Below, one piece after another: positions 44,826 to 56,825 of a stretch of 64,000 nt of DNA. The notes under the pieces are model-generated. The model was given only the letters and a program-made list of their open reading frames with translations. It did no database searches and was not told the origin of the DNA. The translations under genes and the position numbers were made by a program. This DNA is from Ascarosepion bandense. Taxonomy: Eukaryota > Mollusca > Cephalopoda > Sepiida > Sepiidae. The first letter of the stretch is position 1; the number at the start of each line of letters is the position of its first letter. Where the stretch lies: the NCBI GenBank assembly GCA_037127315.1, contig JBBBDQ010001153.1:5355644-5419643 (forward strand), given 5' to 3'.

Positions 44826-46941
44826 GGAGATGTCAAGGAACATATCTAAGATTCTCCTACGAAGTGGTTCAGGTATATATGATCTGAGAGTAGATGTTGA
44901 TAGGTCGCACCAGACGGATGACCCTTGAATCTCGAAGGCTTTAAGTCGAATCCTGTATGTGTCGATTTCCTCGTCCTTTCTTTGTGATTCACTGATAGCT
45001 GGTAAGTCACATGGGTCTACAGTCACCGAAAATGTGGGTCGATATAGACAATCAGCAACGATATTTTCCTCTCCTCTTATATACTGTACATCTGTGACAT
45101 ACTCTGTGATAATTGATAAATATCTTTGTTGATTGTCCGATTTCATCGGTGTTTTCTTTTTGAAAGCCAGGAAAAGTGGTTTGTGGTCTGAAAACAAGGT
45201 GACATTTCTGCCTTCAAGTTGTGGTTTGAAGTGCAAGACCACCTGATATGCTGCCAAAAGTTCCCTGTCGAAGGTGAAATATTTCCTCTGGTTTTCAGAC
45301 AGTTTTCTTGAATAACCCATTTATCACCATTTATTATCTGATTTAATTCTGCACACACGTCTTGATTGGAGTTATCCTTAACTAGATAGTATTGCGTGGC
45401 ATCCGGATAAGGGTGCGTCGAAGCAGATACTTTGGCAAGAATGTCTTTTATTGCCACAAATGATTCACTTTCGATCGGGCTTAGTTTTAATACATTTTCC
45501 GCAGAATTGTGTTTGATGGCTTCAGTTAGTGGCAGTAACACATCTGAGGCTTGAGGGATTAATTTCCTGTAAAGATTTACTATTCCCAGGAATCGACGCA
45601 AAGATTTAGAGTATGTGGGTTCTGGAAAAATTTTGATGTCTTCGACTTTCTGTGTTGTTGGCTTTAATCCTTTCATGCTTACATTATAGCCCAAGAAGTC
45701 AATAGTGACTTTGTAGAACTGATATTTTCCAACAGAGGTTTTAAGGTTGTTTCCTTCGAGAATCGAAAGGACCTTCTTAATATCTTTGTGGTGTTGTTCC
45801 TTAGATTCGGAGAAAAAGAGTATATCGACGATATATGTAAACACAGAGTCTACATCCATGAATATGTTGTCCATAAATCTCTGGAATGTAGAGCTGCTGT
45901 TTCGTAGACCAAATGACATGGATAGGTATTCAAAGAAACCAAATGTTGTTATCACAGCAGATTTTCTTTCTGCCTTATTCATGGGAATCTGGTGATAGGC
46001 CTGTAGGAGATCAATTTTTGAAAATACAGTCTTCTTGAAAGTTTAGATCCGAGGCTGTTAATATTTGGTATCGGATATCTGTCTGGTTTTGTCAAATGGT
46101 TCAAATGTCTAAAATTACCACATACTCGCCATTTTCCTGTGGTTGACTTGGGAACTAGATGTAATGGCGATGACCAGGGGGACTTTGACGGTTGAATAAT
46201 TCCAGCTTGTAAGAGTGCCGAAACTCCTGTTTAGCTGATTTACATTTTCTTCTGACAGTTGTCGGACTTTGGCATAAGTAGGGGCTCTATCTCCAGTGTC
46301 TATGACGCGTGTTACTTTCGTGTTAGACACTGAAGGCTGTCCTGTATGTGGATTGGTTCGTGTTGGAAATTCTCGGAGGAGGGACTGCACTTCTTCTGGT
46401 AGGTTGTTGTGGTTATTCACAGTTATACACTAAATCTTTGCAGTGACTCGTCCTCCTTGTGTATATCGGTGGGTTTCCTCATCAATGAGCCTACCCTTTT
46501 TGCAGTCTAAGACTAATCCATAGTTGCGCAGAAAATCTGCTCCTAAGAGGGGGTTGACGGTATTCGCCACGGCTACGGTCCATGTGTATGAACGGCGTAA
46601 GCCCGGAATCCCAATATCAACTACTGCTTCGCCAAAGTATTAAATATTATTCCCGTTTGCTGCTGATAGTGTTACAGGTGTAGCGTTTAAGTTTAGAGTG
46701 TTTAAGTTATAGAGGCACCTATGTCTATTACAAAATTGATCTTATTTGTGTCAATTTTGGTAGCAACCACAAATAGTTACGAGTTGCCGGTTGCTGATGT
46801 AATTCGCATTATAAGTTTACAGAGGCTTGGGTGGTAGGGTAACTGGCAGGTGAAGATGGCCTCGAAGTGGGAATTATATGACAGCCGGACTTGTTTGGCC
46901 ACCTGCACCATGGTTGGCACGTCCTCGACTTTTCTGCATAA
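44826..46941 (-). pseudogene. Ty3/gypsy 2: protease-RT-RNase H-integrase start
   Basis: In minus order: end of gag with RTCQPWCRWPNKSG (about 46935-46890); protease with FVIDIGA (active-site Thr to Ile) and NPLLGADFLRNYGLVLDCKK (about 46570-46500); pre-RT region (46420-46115); RT with SAVITTFGFFEYLSMSFGLR and YIVDILFFS (YxDD with the first Asp as Val); KVTIDFLGYNVSMKGLKPTT; RNase H with YFTFDRELLAAYQVVLHFKP, LFSDHKPL and IRGEENIVADCL; then the integrase N-terminus to about 44838. Stops and frameshifts throughout. Its gag 5' part resumes at 51694, across the inserted LTR element. Confidence 0.92.
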
Positions 46942-47683
46942 TGTGACACGATAACTAGACATATATGTATTTTATTATAATAGATTAAAATAGAAAATAA
47001 ATTAGAATAGAAAATAGTTTAAAAACATATTTAACAAAAATGAAAAAGAAGACGAAAAAATAAATAAATAAACGCTTTTTCTTTTATGAGGAAAATTGTC
47101 CTCCGGTAAATATTTGACTCATTGATGAAGTTCAGCAGGTAGGTTTTCGATGACCCGGTCAAAGGCTGTCATTTACTGTATCTTGACCACACATTAAGCC
47201 TTTTCCGGCGAAAGCCTTATTAAGATAAAAAAAAAAAGATAACTGAAATTTCAGACTTACAGTCGCCGGTGTTTGTCACCGGTGGTCCAAAGCATTTCCG
47301 CATTTCCGGATTCATATTAAATAAATAGAGTCAGTTAACAAGTGAGTCAGTTAAGAAAGTTGAGTTAAGTGAAAGGAGTCAGCTAGGTGCGAACTTGAAG
47401 TAAGGATCTCCGTTCGTCTTGTTTCGTTCAGTTTGGATTTGTTGATCTCCATTAATTAGAGTTAGAGCTGTGTGTCACATTCGCCTGCCCCAACCGACAA
47501 GGCTAACTCTAAACGAATAAAGCATCCTTTTCAACTCATCCAAGTTGTGGAAGTTCGTTCCTTATAATCAATCTTGTACCCCCAGCTGTTCGGCCGACAT
47601 TTTCAACAAACTCCCGGCAAAATCACAGCGTGGAGAACGGCCGCCCGGGAGAGATTGTTAGGACGGACCGTTGGGGTGGTACA
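46942..47683 (+). repeat. 5' LTR of the LARD-like element
   Basis: Begins TGTGACACGATAACTAG and ends GGGGTGGTACA. It includes a TTAAATAAATAG TATA-like segment (about 47318) and an AATAAA polyadenylation signal (47516-47521). Almost identical to 50946-51693. Confidence 0.93.
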
Positions 47684-47703
47684 TTTGGTGACGTGACTGC
47701 AGG
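47684..47703 (+). other. Primer-binding-site candidate
   Basis: TTTGGTGACGTGACTGCAGG directly follows the 5' LTR. The TGG at 47686-47688 would pair with a tRNA 3' CCA end. The tRNA was not identified. Confidence 0.55.
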
Positions 47704-50700
47704 ATTTGGAACCCACGGAAGTGCCACTGGATGCTAAGTTTGGATTGGATTTCAACGAACCGACGCGACTGGACGAGACGGGACGAACGGAGGAAAGGAA
47801 AGCGAAGAAAGAACAATTCTCACAGCCAAATTCTGATTGCTTGGTGTAAGCTGCAGGGGAAGAAGAAGAAAAAAACCAAGAAACAAAGAAAGGAAAGGGA
47901 ACCCGTTATCAATAAGCACCGTAAGGTAAGCAGAATTATTTAGTCCCTTTTTGTCTGGCCAAAATTCTCGCCGGCAGAAGAACGGTTACCACTAACGGCC
48001 GTACGATCGAAAAAAATAAAAATAAAAAAAGAGGACAATGAATTGGTTAAGAAAAAAAAATGTGTGAGTACTTTGAGAGAAAAAAGTATAAATTTTGAAA
48101 AAAAAAAAAAGGAAAAGTAAAATAGAGATAGAAACAACGCGAACGGTGTGAAAAAAAACAACAAGAAACAAAGGAAAGGGAACCCGTTATCAACAAGCAC
48201 CGTAAGGTAAGCGGAATTATTTACTCCCTTTTTGTCTGGTCAAAAAAAGAAAGAAAAAGAGAAATAGAGACAACTTAAACGGTCTGAATGAGTACTTAAA
48301 AACAAAACAAGGAGAAGAATGAAAAAGGACTGTTTGAACAGAAAAAGGGATGATGATGAAAAAATATTTTTGAGAAAAACAGAAAGAAACATTTTAGGAA
48401 CATTTATTTACTTTTTTGTTGTTGTTTTGGTTAAAAGAAAAAAGAAAGGAAGATGGAATATGATAATGAGAAAAAGGTGTGTACAAAAGAAAAATGGAAA
48501 AAGATAATAGGAATGGAGAGAGCAAGAAACAACTGTGCGCGTACAAAAAATGAATTGAAAAAAAAATGTGTGACTATTTTGCGAAAAAAAGGTATGAATT
48601 TTGAAAAGAAAGTTAAAGAAAAAGAGAGATCAACGCAAACGGTGTGAATAAAAAAAAGAGAAGAATGAAAAAAAAGGACTGTTTGAAAAAAAGGGTAAAA
48701 GAATACTGTGCGTTATTAAAAAAGAAAAGAAAAAAGCACTATTCGTGAAAAAAGGAGAGAGGAGAAAAACTAAATGAGTGTGTACAACAACGACAAAAAC
48801 ATGTTTTGAAAAAGAAAAAAATGATGATGATGAAAAAAAAAATTTTGAGAAAAACAAAAAGAAACATCTTTGAAACATTTATTTTCTTGTTTTGTTGCAA
48901 AAATAAGATGATGATGATGAAAAAAAAAATATTTTGTGGAAAAACAGAAAGAAGCGTTTTAGAAACATTTATTGACTTTTTTGTTGTTTTGTTCAAAAGA
49001 AAAAAAAAGAAAAGAAAATGGAATATGTTTGGTTGAAAAAGAGATTGATAATGAGAAAAAGATGTGTACGAAAAAAAAAAAAAGAAAAAAAATGAAAAAA
49101 AATAAGAGGAAGAGAGAGAGCAAGAAACAATTGTGTGTGCAAAAAAAAAAAGAAAAGAAAATGAATTGATTAAAAAAAGGTGTGACTATTTTCAGATAGA
49201 AAGTACGAATTTTGCAAAGAAAGTTAAAGAAAAAGAGAGATAGGAACAACGCAAACGGTGTGAAAAAAAAGAGAGAAGAACGAAAAAGGACTGTTTGAAA
49301 AAAAAATAGGGTGCGTTGTTAAAAAGGAAAAGAAGAAAGCACTATTCGTGAAAAAAGGAGAGAGAGAAAAACTAAATGAGTGTGTACAACAACGACAAAA
49401 ACATGTTTTGAAAAAGAAAAGAAATGATGATGATGAAAAAAAAATTATTTTTTGAGAAAAGCAAAAAGAAACATCTTAGAAACATTTATTAACTTTTTGT
49501 TTTGGTTGTTTTGTTTGAGAAAAAAAGAGATGATGATGAAAAAAAAGTATTTTGGGGAAAAACAGAAATAAGCGTTTAGAAACATTTATTGACCTTTTAT
49601 TTGTTGTTCTGTTTAAAAGAAAAAAAAAAGAAAGGAAAATTGAATATGGTTGGTTGAAAAAGAGATTGATAATGAGAAAATAGATCTGTACGAAAAAAAA
49701 AGTGGAAAAAATAAAAGGAAGGGAGAGAGCAAGAAACAACTGTGCGTGTATTAAAAAAAATGGATTGGAAAAAATGTGTGACTATTTTGCGATAAAAAGG
49801 TATGAATTTTGAAAAGAAAGTTAAAGAAAAAGAGAGATCAACGCAAACGGTGTGAAAAAAAAGAGAAGAATGAAAAAGGACTGTTTGAAAAAAAAGGGGG
49901 TAAAAGAATAGTGTGTGTTATTACGTTAAAAAAAATGAGAGAGAGAAAACTAAGTGAGTGTGTACAACAACGACAAAAATATGTACTGAAAAAAAAAAAA
50001 GGATGATGGTGAAAAAAAAAATTTTTTTTTGTGAAAAACAGAAACATTTTAGAAACATTTAATTCTTTTGTTGTTTTGTTTGAAAGAAGAAAAAAAAATG
50101 ATGATGATGATGATGAAAAAAATTTTTTTGAGAAAAACAGAAAAAAACATTTTAGGAACATTTATTTACTTTTTTTGTGGTTTTTGTTTAAAAGAAAAAA
50201 GAGAAAGAAGGGAAAATGGTATATGTTTGGAGAACTTTAAATATTCAAAAGAGAGACTGAATGAGGAGCAGTTACATCGCTCCTATAGATTTCCTCAGAG
50301 TTATGACTATTTTGTCAACTTGTGTTAAATAATTTATGAAAAATTTCTTTTCTTCTTTGGGAGAGAGGGTGAAAAAAACCCTCTCTTGAATTTATTGTGT
50401 AAACTATGCTTCAATCATTTTTCGGGCGCCATGACCCCATTGGGAGGGGACGTCCTCAGCAAACTTCCATCATGATAAGGTTTCATTGGGGGGATGCAGG
50501 AAAGGCTCAGAGACTTATGGCTGGAAAATGGTAACAGGAGATGAATTAACGAAGAGTGGAGTCTCTTTCAGGAATAGAAGAGAAGAAGTAAAGCGGAAAG
50601 CAAAACACTAAGTTGAAAAAGGTGTTCGTTAATGAAGAATTGACCCTCATACGTAGCGATAAACCAACTGAGTGGATTCATTGATGCCACCGGCTACGAA

Positions 50701-50934
50701 GACAAAAATTGAGGAATTGGTTGTTGAAATAAGAAGAAAAATGTGTTGAGGAAATACAAAGAAATGGTATGGATTAATAAGAAATTTCATGATTGATGTT
50801 TGTGGAGAGGAGGAGAATATCCCTGGGGGATCAAAATAATTCTTGGTGGTGATGGCGTACCGACATGAAGAAGCATCGTGTCATGTTTTTTTTTTGTTTA
50901 TTGTAATTTATTGACATAAATGACAAGATCCGTT

Positions 50935-50942
50935 GGGGGAGG
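50935..50942 (+). other. Polypurine tract of the LARD-like element
   Basis: GGGGGAGG ends three bases before the 3' LTR, where plus-strand priming is expected. Confidence 0.7.
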
Positions 50943-50945
50943 TAA

Positions 50946-51693
50946 TGTGACACGATAACTAGACATATATGTATTTTATTATAATAGATTAAAATAGAAA
51001 ATAGATTAGAATAGAAAATAGTTTAAAAACATATTTAACAAAAATGAAAAAGAAGACGAAAAAATAAATAAATAAACGCTTTTTCTTTTATGAGGAAAAT
51101 TGTCCTCCGGTAAATATTTGACTCATTGATGAAGTTCAGCAGGTAGGTTTTCGATGACCCGGTCAAAGGCTGTCCTTTACTGTATCTTGACCACACATTA
51201 AGCCTTTTCCGGCGGAAGCCTTATTAAGATAAAAAAAAAAAGATAACTGAAATTTCAGACTTACAGTCGCCGGTGTTTGTCACCGTGGTCTAAAGCATTT
51301 CCGGATTTCCGGATTTCCGGATTCATATTAAATAAATAGAGTCAGTTAACAAGTGAGTCAGTTAAGAAAGTTGAGTTAAGTGAAAGGAGTCAGCTGGGTG
51401 CGAACTTGAAGTAAGGATCTCCGTTCGTCTTGTTTCGTTCAGTTTGGATTTATTGATCTCCATTAATTAGAGTTAGAGCTGTGTGTCACATTCGCCTGCC
51501 CCAACCGACAAGGCTAACTCTAAACGAATAAAGCATCCTTTTCAACTCATCCAAATTGTGGAAGTTCGTTCCTTATAGTCAATCTTGTACCCCCAGCTGT
51601 TCGGCCGACATTTTCAACAAACTCCCGGCAAAATCACAGCGTGGAGAACGGCCACCCGGGAGAGATTGTTAGGACGGACCGTTGGGTGGTACA
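50946..51693 (+). repeat. 3' LTR of the LARD-like element
   Basis: Near-identical to the 5' LTR, with one extra GGATTTCC-type unit near 51305 and an AATAAA at 51527-51532. Ends GGGTGGTACA, followed by the ATAA duplication. Confidence 0.93.
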
Positions 51694-52330
51694 ATAATAT
51701 AAATGTCAACGACATAATCGAGTCTTCTGGTTCTCATAAAATGTTCGGTGCTATAAGTCGTTCTAGGGGTGGCACCGGTGGAGACAGTAGATCTGGAGTG
51801 TCTGCTTGCATGCGGCATAGTGGCGGCTTGTATCATTCTGGGTTTAAAAATGGTGTTATTTCGTCAGCCAATGTGCCCAGTTCCATCAGGGAGGCATTTT
51901 TTATTGCTGCTATTACGGGTGTTATTTCCGGGGGTAATGCCTGAATGAACTTAGTCGAAAAAATTCATCTTCGACACCAATCCTACTGGCTGTCGACATC
52001 AGCTCATGAAGATAAGCTGAAGGTCTCCCTGTCATTTGAGTGTTAGCCATTAATTTAGTGAACATTTCTGGTTTTGTCCTTTCGTGTCTAGCAATTACTG
52101 CGTCTTTTAGCTCTAAATACTTTTAGAAGATATAATAGTGGACGGTAAGCTGGATATCAATTCTGGAGGTAGGACAGACAATACATGGTAAAACCTGGTC
52201 TCTTCACTTGTTATGTGTCGCAATTCAAATTGTGCCTCACAAATTGCAAACCAACCATCTGCTGCTGTGTGCATAAAGTCTGGGATTTTGACTGATATAG
52301 CTGATGCGCGTTACTCCAATTTAGTGTTTT
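51694..52330 (-). pseudogene. Gypsy 2 gag, 5' portion
   Basis: The minus strand reads IPDFMHTAADGWFAICEAQF, then LRHITSEETRFYHVLSVLPP and TQMTGRPSAYLHELMSTASR, the capsid pattern of gypsy Gag (a Trp-Phe start, a YH-x-Vx-x-LPP helix, RPSxxL). It ends at the LARD element. The frame is continued on the other side at 46941 by RTCQPWC, the Gag C-terminus. A few stops are present. Confidence 0.85.
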
Positions 52331-52811
52331 TTATCTTATTTCGTATTTTTATTTAATCCCTACACATGTGCACCCCTTCCCTTTTAGTTTTTTGCTTTAA
52401 AGTTAATTTAGCGAGGTTATGAATGCTCATTGGGCTCCTTTTTTTTGTCCCCATGTTTCTTTTAGTTTAATCCCCCATCCCTTTCACGCTTTAGGTGTTC
52501 AGGAATGTTATTTATCTGGTGCATGCGTGGCGTCTTTCGTTTTTTCAAGTGTGCTTTTTGTTCTTGTTTTAGTGTTTTTTTGTGTGAGTGATTGTGTGAG
52601 TGTTTGGTGACCGGATATGTGGTAATTATTATAGTCTTAAAACCGCGCATTATTTTTCGTCCGGGGAACTGACTTTTCTGTCACATTTTTAGAGTAGTGG
52701 GGGGCTTTATTACTAATAGGAATTTATTGGGGAATTTTAAATGTTATTTTCTGCCCATGCCCTCCACTCAAAATTGTGCACATGAGAGGCATCTGAAGTA
52801 TTATGGTGGAC
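52331..52811 (+). other. Flank of nested gypsy, possibly LINE 3' UTR
   Basis: No ORF with motifs. T- and GTGTG-rich on the plus strand. It ends in the 55-bp repeat that also precedes the LINE leader at 42441, which suggests the interrupted LINE resumes here. Confidence 0.35.
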
Positions 52812-52867
52812 GTGGTAAGAATGGTTTTATAAAAATGTGGTATTATGGTGTAAGGTTTATTGTAAGT
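52812..52867 (+). repeat. Second copy of the 55-bp repeat
   Basis: Matches 42441-42495 over GTGGTAAGAATGG, AAAAATGTGGTATTATGGTG and TTTATTGTAAGT. Confidence 0.65.
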
Positions 52868-53565
52868 GTGCCAGAGTCGACGAAAGTGAATAGCTAAGTT
52901 AGATTAGGACAGAGGATGACCAGCCTTCCCCATGCTCGTTTTAGGCCTTGTGCCACATTTGAACATATATGTGCAATAAATATTGAAGTTCTTGGGAGGT
53001 ACTTAGGAGTTCTTAGAAAGTCTAGAGAGTTCTTTAGAGTTCTATTGGAGTTTAGTAGAATTATTAGTTCCAGTTTGGACATAGTTGGACTAAGGCAGTT
53101 GATATTAGTCGGCGGTTAGCCGAATACTAAGGAGTCAGCTTACAGTGGAAGATTACTAAGTTCCGAACATTTTGGGTGCATTAAGTCGATTAGCAACCAA
53201 CATAGCACAATTATAACATTCAGTGCAAAAACTACTCCACAACACAGATTGACCCTTGCCACTGCCTTCTAACACTTATATGTGGTGTAAGTGTTAGGGC
53301 TTGACGTGGCTAGCCGATTGATCGAATTGGGCCTATCCGACCACCCGTCTACTTCAGATAAGGGCCAAAGTGGAGTGTTGCAGTGCTATGGCCACTTTTT
53401 CCTGGATCATGGATTACTCGGCCACCAGGATCCTGTCTCCAGGCATTACTGGTAGACACCCATTTCCAACAGGTGGCCCATTTGGGGGGGGTCTTACTCC
53501 TCTACAGAAGTGCACTTGGCGTATTCTATTGCCCCAGCCAACAGGGCATTTTCTAAATTGCTTCT
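52868..53565. other. No gene recognised
   Basis: Contains AACACTTATATGTGGTGTAAGTGTT (53271-53295), a short imperfect hairpin, and a GC-richer stretch with an 8-G run near 53486. No protein or repeat partner was recognised. Confidence 0.35.
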
Positions 53566-53810
53566 TCTTCTATATGCAGTCTCCCTTCAGAACATAGACA
53601 ATCACGGCCTTCCACGTCTCCCTATGCCTGGTGGTTCTTAGCACGTTTTCTCCTGTTACCTCTCCCAAATCCCACAGCCATCCCCCTGCTCAAGCCCGTC
53701 AAATATGTTATCCACTGCTTTCACCTGTTTTTCTTTCCTTTCATCTGACCTGTGAGCATTAGAGTCTCCAATCCTTCCTTCCTCATCACATGTTCCCGGA
53801 ACATGTGAGG
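53566..53810 (-). mobile_element. RTE-like LINE, 3'-end fragment
   Basis: TTCTTCTTCTATATGCAGTC then CTTCCACGTCTCCCTATGCC match 35739-35805 of the RTE-like LINE. Similarity runs to about 53810, where the minus strand still shows the 'CDEEGRIG' counterpart of the MRKKGLEN segment. It is a heavily 5'-truncated and mutated copy. Confidence 0.75.
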
Positions 53811-54954
53811 AAATCAGGAAATAATATTTGGTGAATTTTACACTCACAGAGTATATAATAAACATGTGATTGAAAAATATCTGTACATGATCTGGATTTA
53901 TAAATAGATGACAGTACAGATATTCGGACAGATATAGAAAAAAGTTTTGGTTGTGTTTTAATGTTTGTTTTGGGTTTGTTTGTTTTTTTCTTTTGATAGA
54001 TTTCCTAAGTTAGTAAGTCATTTCTTGAACTCCGGTCCAGGAAAACATAATATGACAGTTATACCATGTGTGATTTCTTTTTTAGGTAAATGTAAAGGAC
54101 TTACCATAATATTGGCGCATGTGCAGGAAAGGCAAAATTAAGAGGCATGTGCAAAGCATTCAATTGTTTTTATACCTATACACAGTAAGCAAACAAATCC
54201 AGATTGGCTAATGCAAAACCTGATGTATTTTTTCCCTTTAATGCTACATTTGAAAAGATTTGATTTATTTCTGACCAAAAAATTCAATACATTTTATTTA
54301 TTTATTGTATGAATGCAATTATGGCGCACAGTTGAAACAAACGGGGTGAAGGCTTGTCATCACTTTCTATTCTAATCCTAGTAAATGGTAAACTGCATTC
54401 GGCAGCAAGGCCTCTAATTGGGAGGTTCTGATAACCACCTCTTAATTGCTGTTGTTCTCAGGTCCACCCTGACCCTGAGTGGTAGCACCTGGTAGGGTTG
54501 ATATGCTGTTAAACAAAACTCAAACTCAACCACAAGGACCCACCCATCATGTTCTAATCCAACAGATACAATAATACCACATATTTACAGGAGACCTAAT
54601 AAAACAACTATGATATAAAAATTTTCATTTACAAAAATAGTCTAAAAATTTATGATGAGAAAATGAATACGGGAGGGGACGACCCCAAAATCAAACAAAA
54701 TAAAACAATACCTATCAAACAAAAGAGACAAATATTAGTAAGACCCATCCCACCTCACAAAAAACCCACTGTAAAATGGTGCCACCAACCGAGGAAACAA
54801 TCCCCTAAAAAGCAGTGAGATATACAGAAGAACCAATAGTGACTAGTAGAGGCAACCCAATAGGAAATTGCTATGGAGAACAAAGAGATGCTTCCACCTC
54901 GTTCCTCTTGACTTAAAAGTGTCAGTGAAGATGAGTAAAAAGAGGAAAGCAGGA
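53811..54954. other. No gene; includes inverted repeat partner of 20330-20520
   Basis: 54080-54230 carries, reverse complemented, the GCATTAGCCAATC...CTTTCCTGCAC...ATGGTAAGTCCTT series of 20330-20520. The rest, including an A/C-rich 54560-54900, shows no motif. Confidence 0.4.
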
Positions 54955-55175
54955 AGCAGATAGGCAGTAGTTTTAGAGCTTAGAGAGGACAGAGGAGAGT
55001 TCAGGGGCACATTTCTTCAAGACTATGATTTGGATTTCGTCCCCTCCGCTTGCTTTATGAGGGTCAGCCTTTGAGATTATGTTAGAGACCAGCGAGGGGG
55101 TAATGTGGACATCATTCAGTGCTTCAGTTATAGGTGGGAAATCGGGTGTAGATACTCCAGACGAATCCAATATTT
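54955..55175 (-). pseudogene. CR1-like LINE fragment (endonuclease-RT spacer)
   Basis: The minus strand reads LDSSGVSTPDFPPITEALND, then VSNIISKADPHKASGGDEIQ and VLKKCAPELSSVLSKL. The larger copy at 58600-58380 has the same stretch. Only this piece is present, at the edge of the satellite array. Confidence 0.8.
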
Positions 55176-56825
55176 TGTAATGCAGATATCAATTCTGAAT
55201 CGAGCCCCAAAACATCCTATATCATACAGTAATTGCAATATAATCTAGGCAGTTCATCTACATTTTGCAATGTAGACATCATTTCTTAATTATTTCCCAA
55301 CAGCCTATATCGTACTATAAAAGTGTAATATATAACATCACTTTTAATAATTGCCATCTAGCTTAGGTTATATAGATATATTTCAACGTACAACTACATT
55401 TCCAATAATAGCCATCCAGACAATATGGTACTACTATATTTCAAAATATAATGTCTGTTTTACTAATAATGGAAACTTAATCTAGACAATTCACATATAT
55501 TTTCAATGTTAACATCATTTCTCAATCACAACCAAACTATATCGTACTATAAAATTTTGATAATTTTTTCTTTTAATAGCAATTGTCATCCAGCCTACAC
55601 AATTCATACATATATTTCAATGTAGAACTACATTTCAAATCATAGCCATCCAGACTAACATACTAATATATCTCAATATATTATATATCATTAACTAATA
55701 ATGACGCTTCTAACCTAGGCAATTCATATATGTTTTGCAATGTAGACCATTTCATAATCATGGACGAACTTATAATTTTTCAATATATATAATATCTCTT
55801 TTTATAACAACGACCAACCAGCCAAGGCAAGACATAGATATATTTCTATGTACAATTACATTCCCTATCACAGCAATTCAGACTATATCGTACAACTATG
55901 TCTTAATATATAATGTATAGCTTACAAATAATGGTGATGAAATCTATGCAATTCATATATTTTTGCAATGTAGACATCATCTCTCAGTCATGGCCAACAG
56001 CCTATATCATAACTTTGTGGTACATAATATTGCTTTAAATAACAAAGACCATCCACCTTAGACAAGACATAGACATTTTACAATGTATACATATACTTCT
56101 ACTCATCGCCTTCCAGACTATATTTTACTACTATATTTCAAAATATAATATATCTTTTACTAATAATGGCAAACTGACCTAGGCAATTCATATGTATATT
56201 TCAATATATAATATATCTTTTACTAATAATGGCAAACTGACCTAGGTAATTCATATGTATCTTACTATGTAGACATCATTTCTCAATCATGGCCAAACAA
56301 GATATATCATATTGAAATTTTGCAATATATGATATCTCTTAATAATAATAATGGCCATCCACACTAGGCAATTCATGGATATATTTCAGTATAAAATCAA
56401 ATTTTCAATCAGAGCCATCCAGTATATATCGTACCTGTATATATCAATATACTATGCATTTTTAATAATAGCAATCTAATCTAGGTAATTCATATACATT
56501 TTGCAATGTAGACATATCTCATTTAATAATTATTGATATCCAGCCGACGTAGTTCATAAATATATTATATGTAGCACTACATATCTAATCATAGCCGTCC
56601 AGACTATATTCTACTGCAGTATTCCAATATATGATATAACATTTAATTATAATGGCTAACAAATCTAGGTAGTTCATATGTGTTTTTAATGGAGACATCA
56701 TTTATCAATTATGGTCAAACAGCCTCTATCATACTATCATTTTGTGATATATAATATCTCTTTTAACATATATGACCATTGAGCCTAGGCGATTCATGGA
56801 TATATTTCAATGTACATATACATTT
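55176..56825 (+). repeat. ~120-bp satellite array, left block
   Basis: Units share CCTAGGCAATTCATATATAT, TTTGCAATGTAGACATCATT, TCTCAATCATGGCCAA, CAGCCTATATCATACTA and AATATATAATATCTCTTTTA. Consecutive GGCAATTCATA landmarks are about 105-125 bp apart, with diverged alternating variants. It resumes at 59761 beyond the inserted LINE. Confidence 0.85.

Larger units (their letters stand above)
47684..50945 (+). repeat. Internal region: purine-rich tandem array
   Basis: A leader block with AGGAAAGGGAACCCGTTATC and GTAAGGTAAGC occurs twice (47876-47963 and 48159-48243, ~284 bp apart). Then CAACGC(A/G)AACGGTGTG markers lie at 48134, 48631, 49247 and 49839, giving a period of roughly 500-616 bp. Each longer unit contains two subrepeats with GATGATGATGAAAAAAAA, AGAAACATTTTAGAAACATT and TTTGTTGTTTTG. 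Plus-strand open frames (poly-Lys) and minus-strand ones (poly-Phe) are composition artefacts. 50230-50930 is unique, not purine-repeat, and has no coding motif. Confidence 0.85.
46942..51693 (+). mobile_element. Young non-autonomous LTR retrotransposon (LARD-like)
   Basis: 4752 bp with LTRs at both ends (742 and 748 bp), flanked by ATAA (46938-46941 and 51694-51697). A primer-binding-site candidate starts at TGG 47686 and a polypurine tract GGGGGAGG (50935-50942) abuts the right LTR, giving plus orientation. By eye the LTRs differ by about ten substitutions and three small indels, so insertion is recent. The interior has no gag, protease, RT or integrase. It is a purine-rich tandem array with conserved ends. 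Mobilisation would need proteins from another element. Confidence 0.9.

Noticed and set aside
48000..50230. Many open frames rich in Lys (plus) or Phe/Ser (minus)
   Set aside because: They arise from the purine-rich tandem array of the LARD-like element; they repeat with the array and carry no domain.
47731..50328. Search for CRISPR-like regularly spaced repeats in the tandem array
   Set aside because: The repeats are long, contiguous and diverged, in eukaryotic retrotransposon context, without short repeat-spacer structure.
52861..53275. Possible solo LTR (TGTAAG...AACAC with TTAT on both sides)
   Set aside because: The first bases belong to the 55-bp repeat that also occurs at 42441-42495 without the rest, so this boundary is not an element end.
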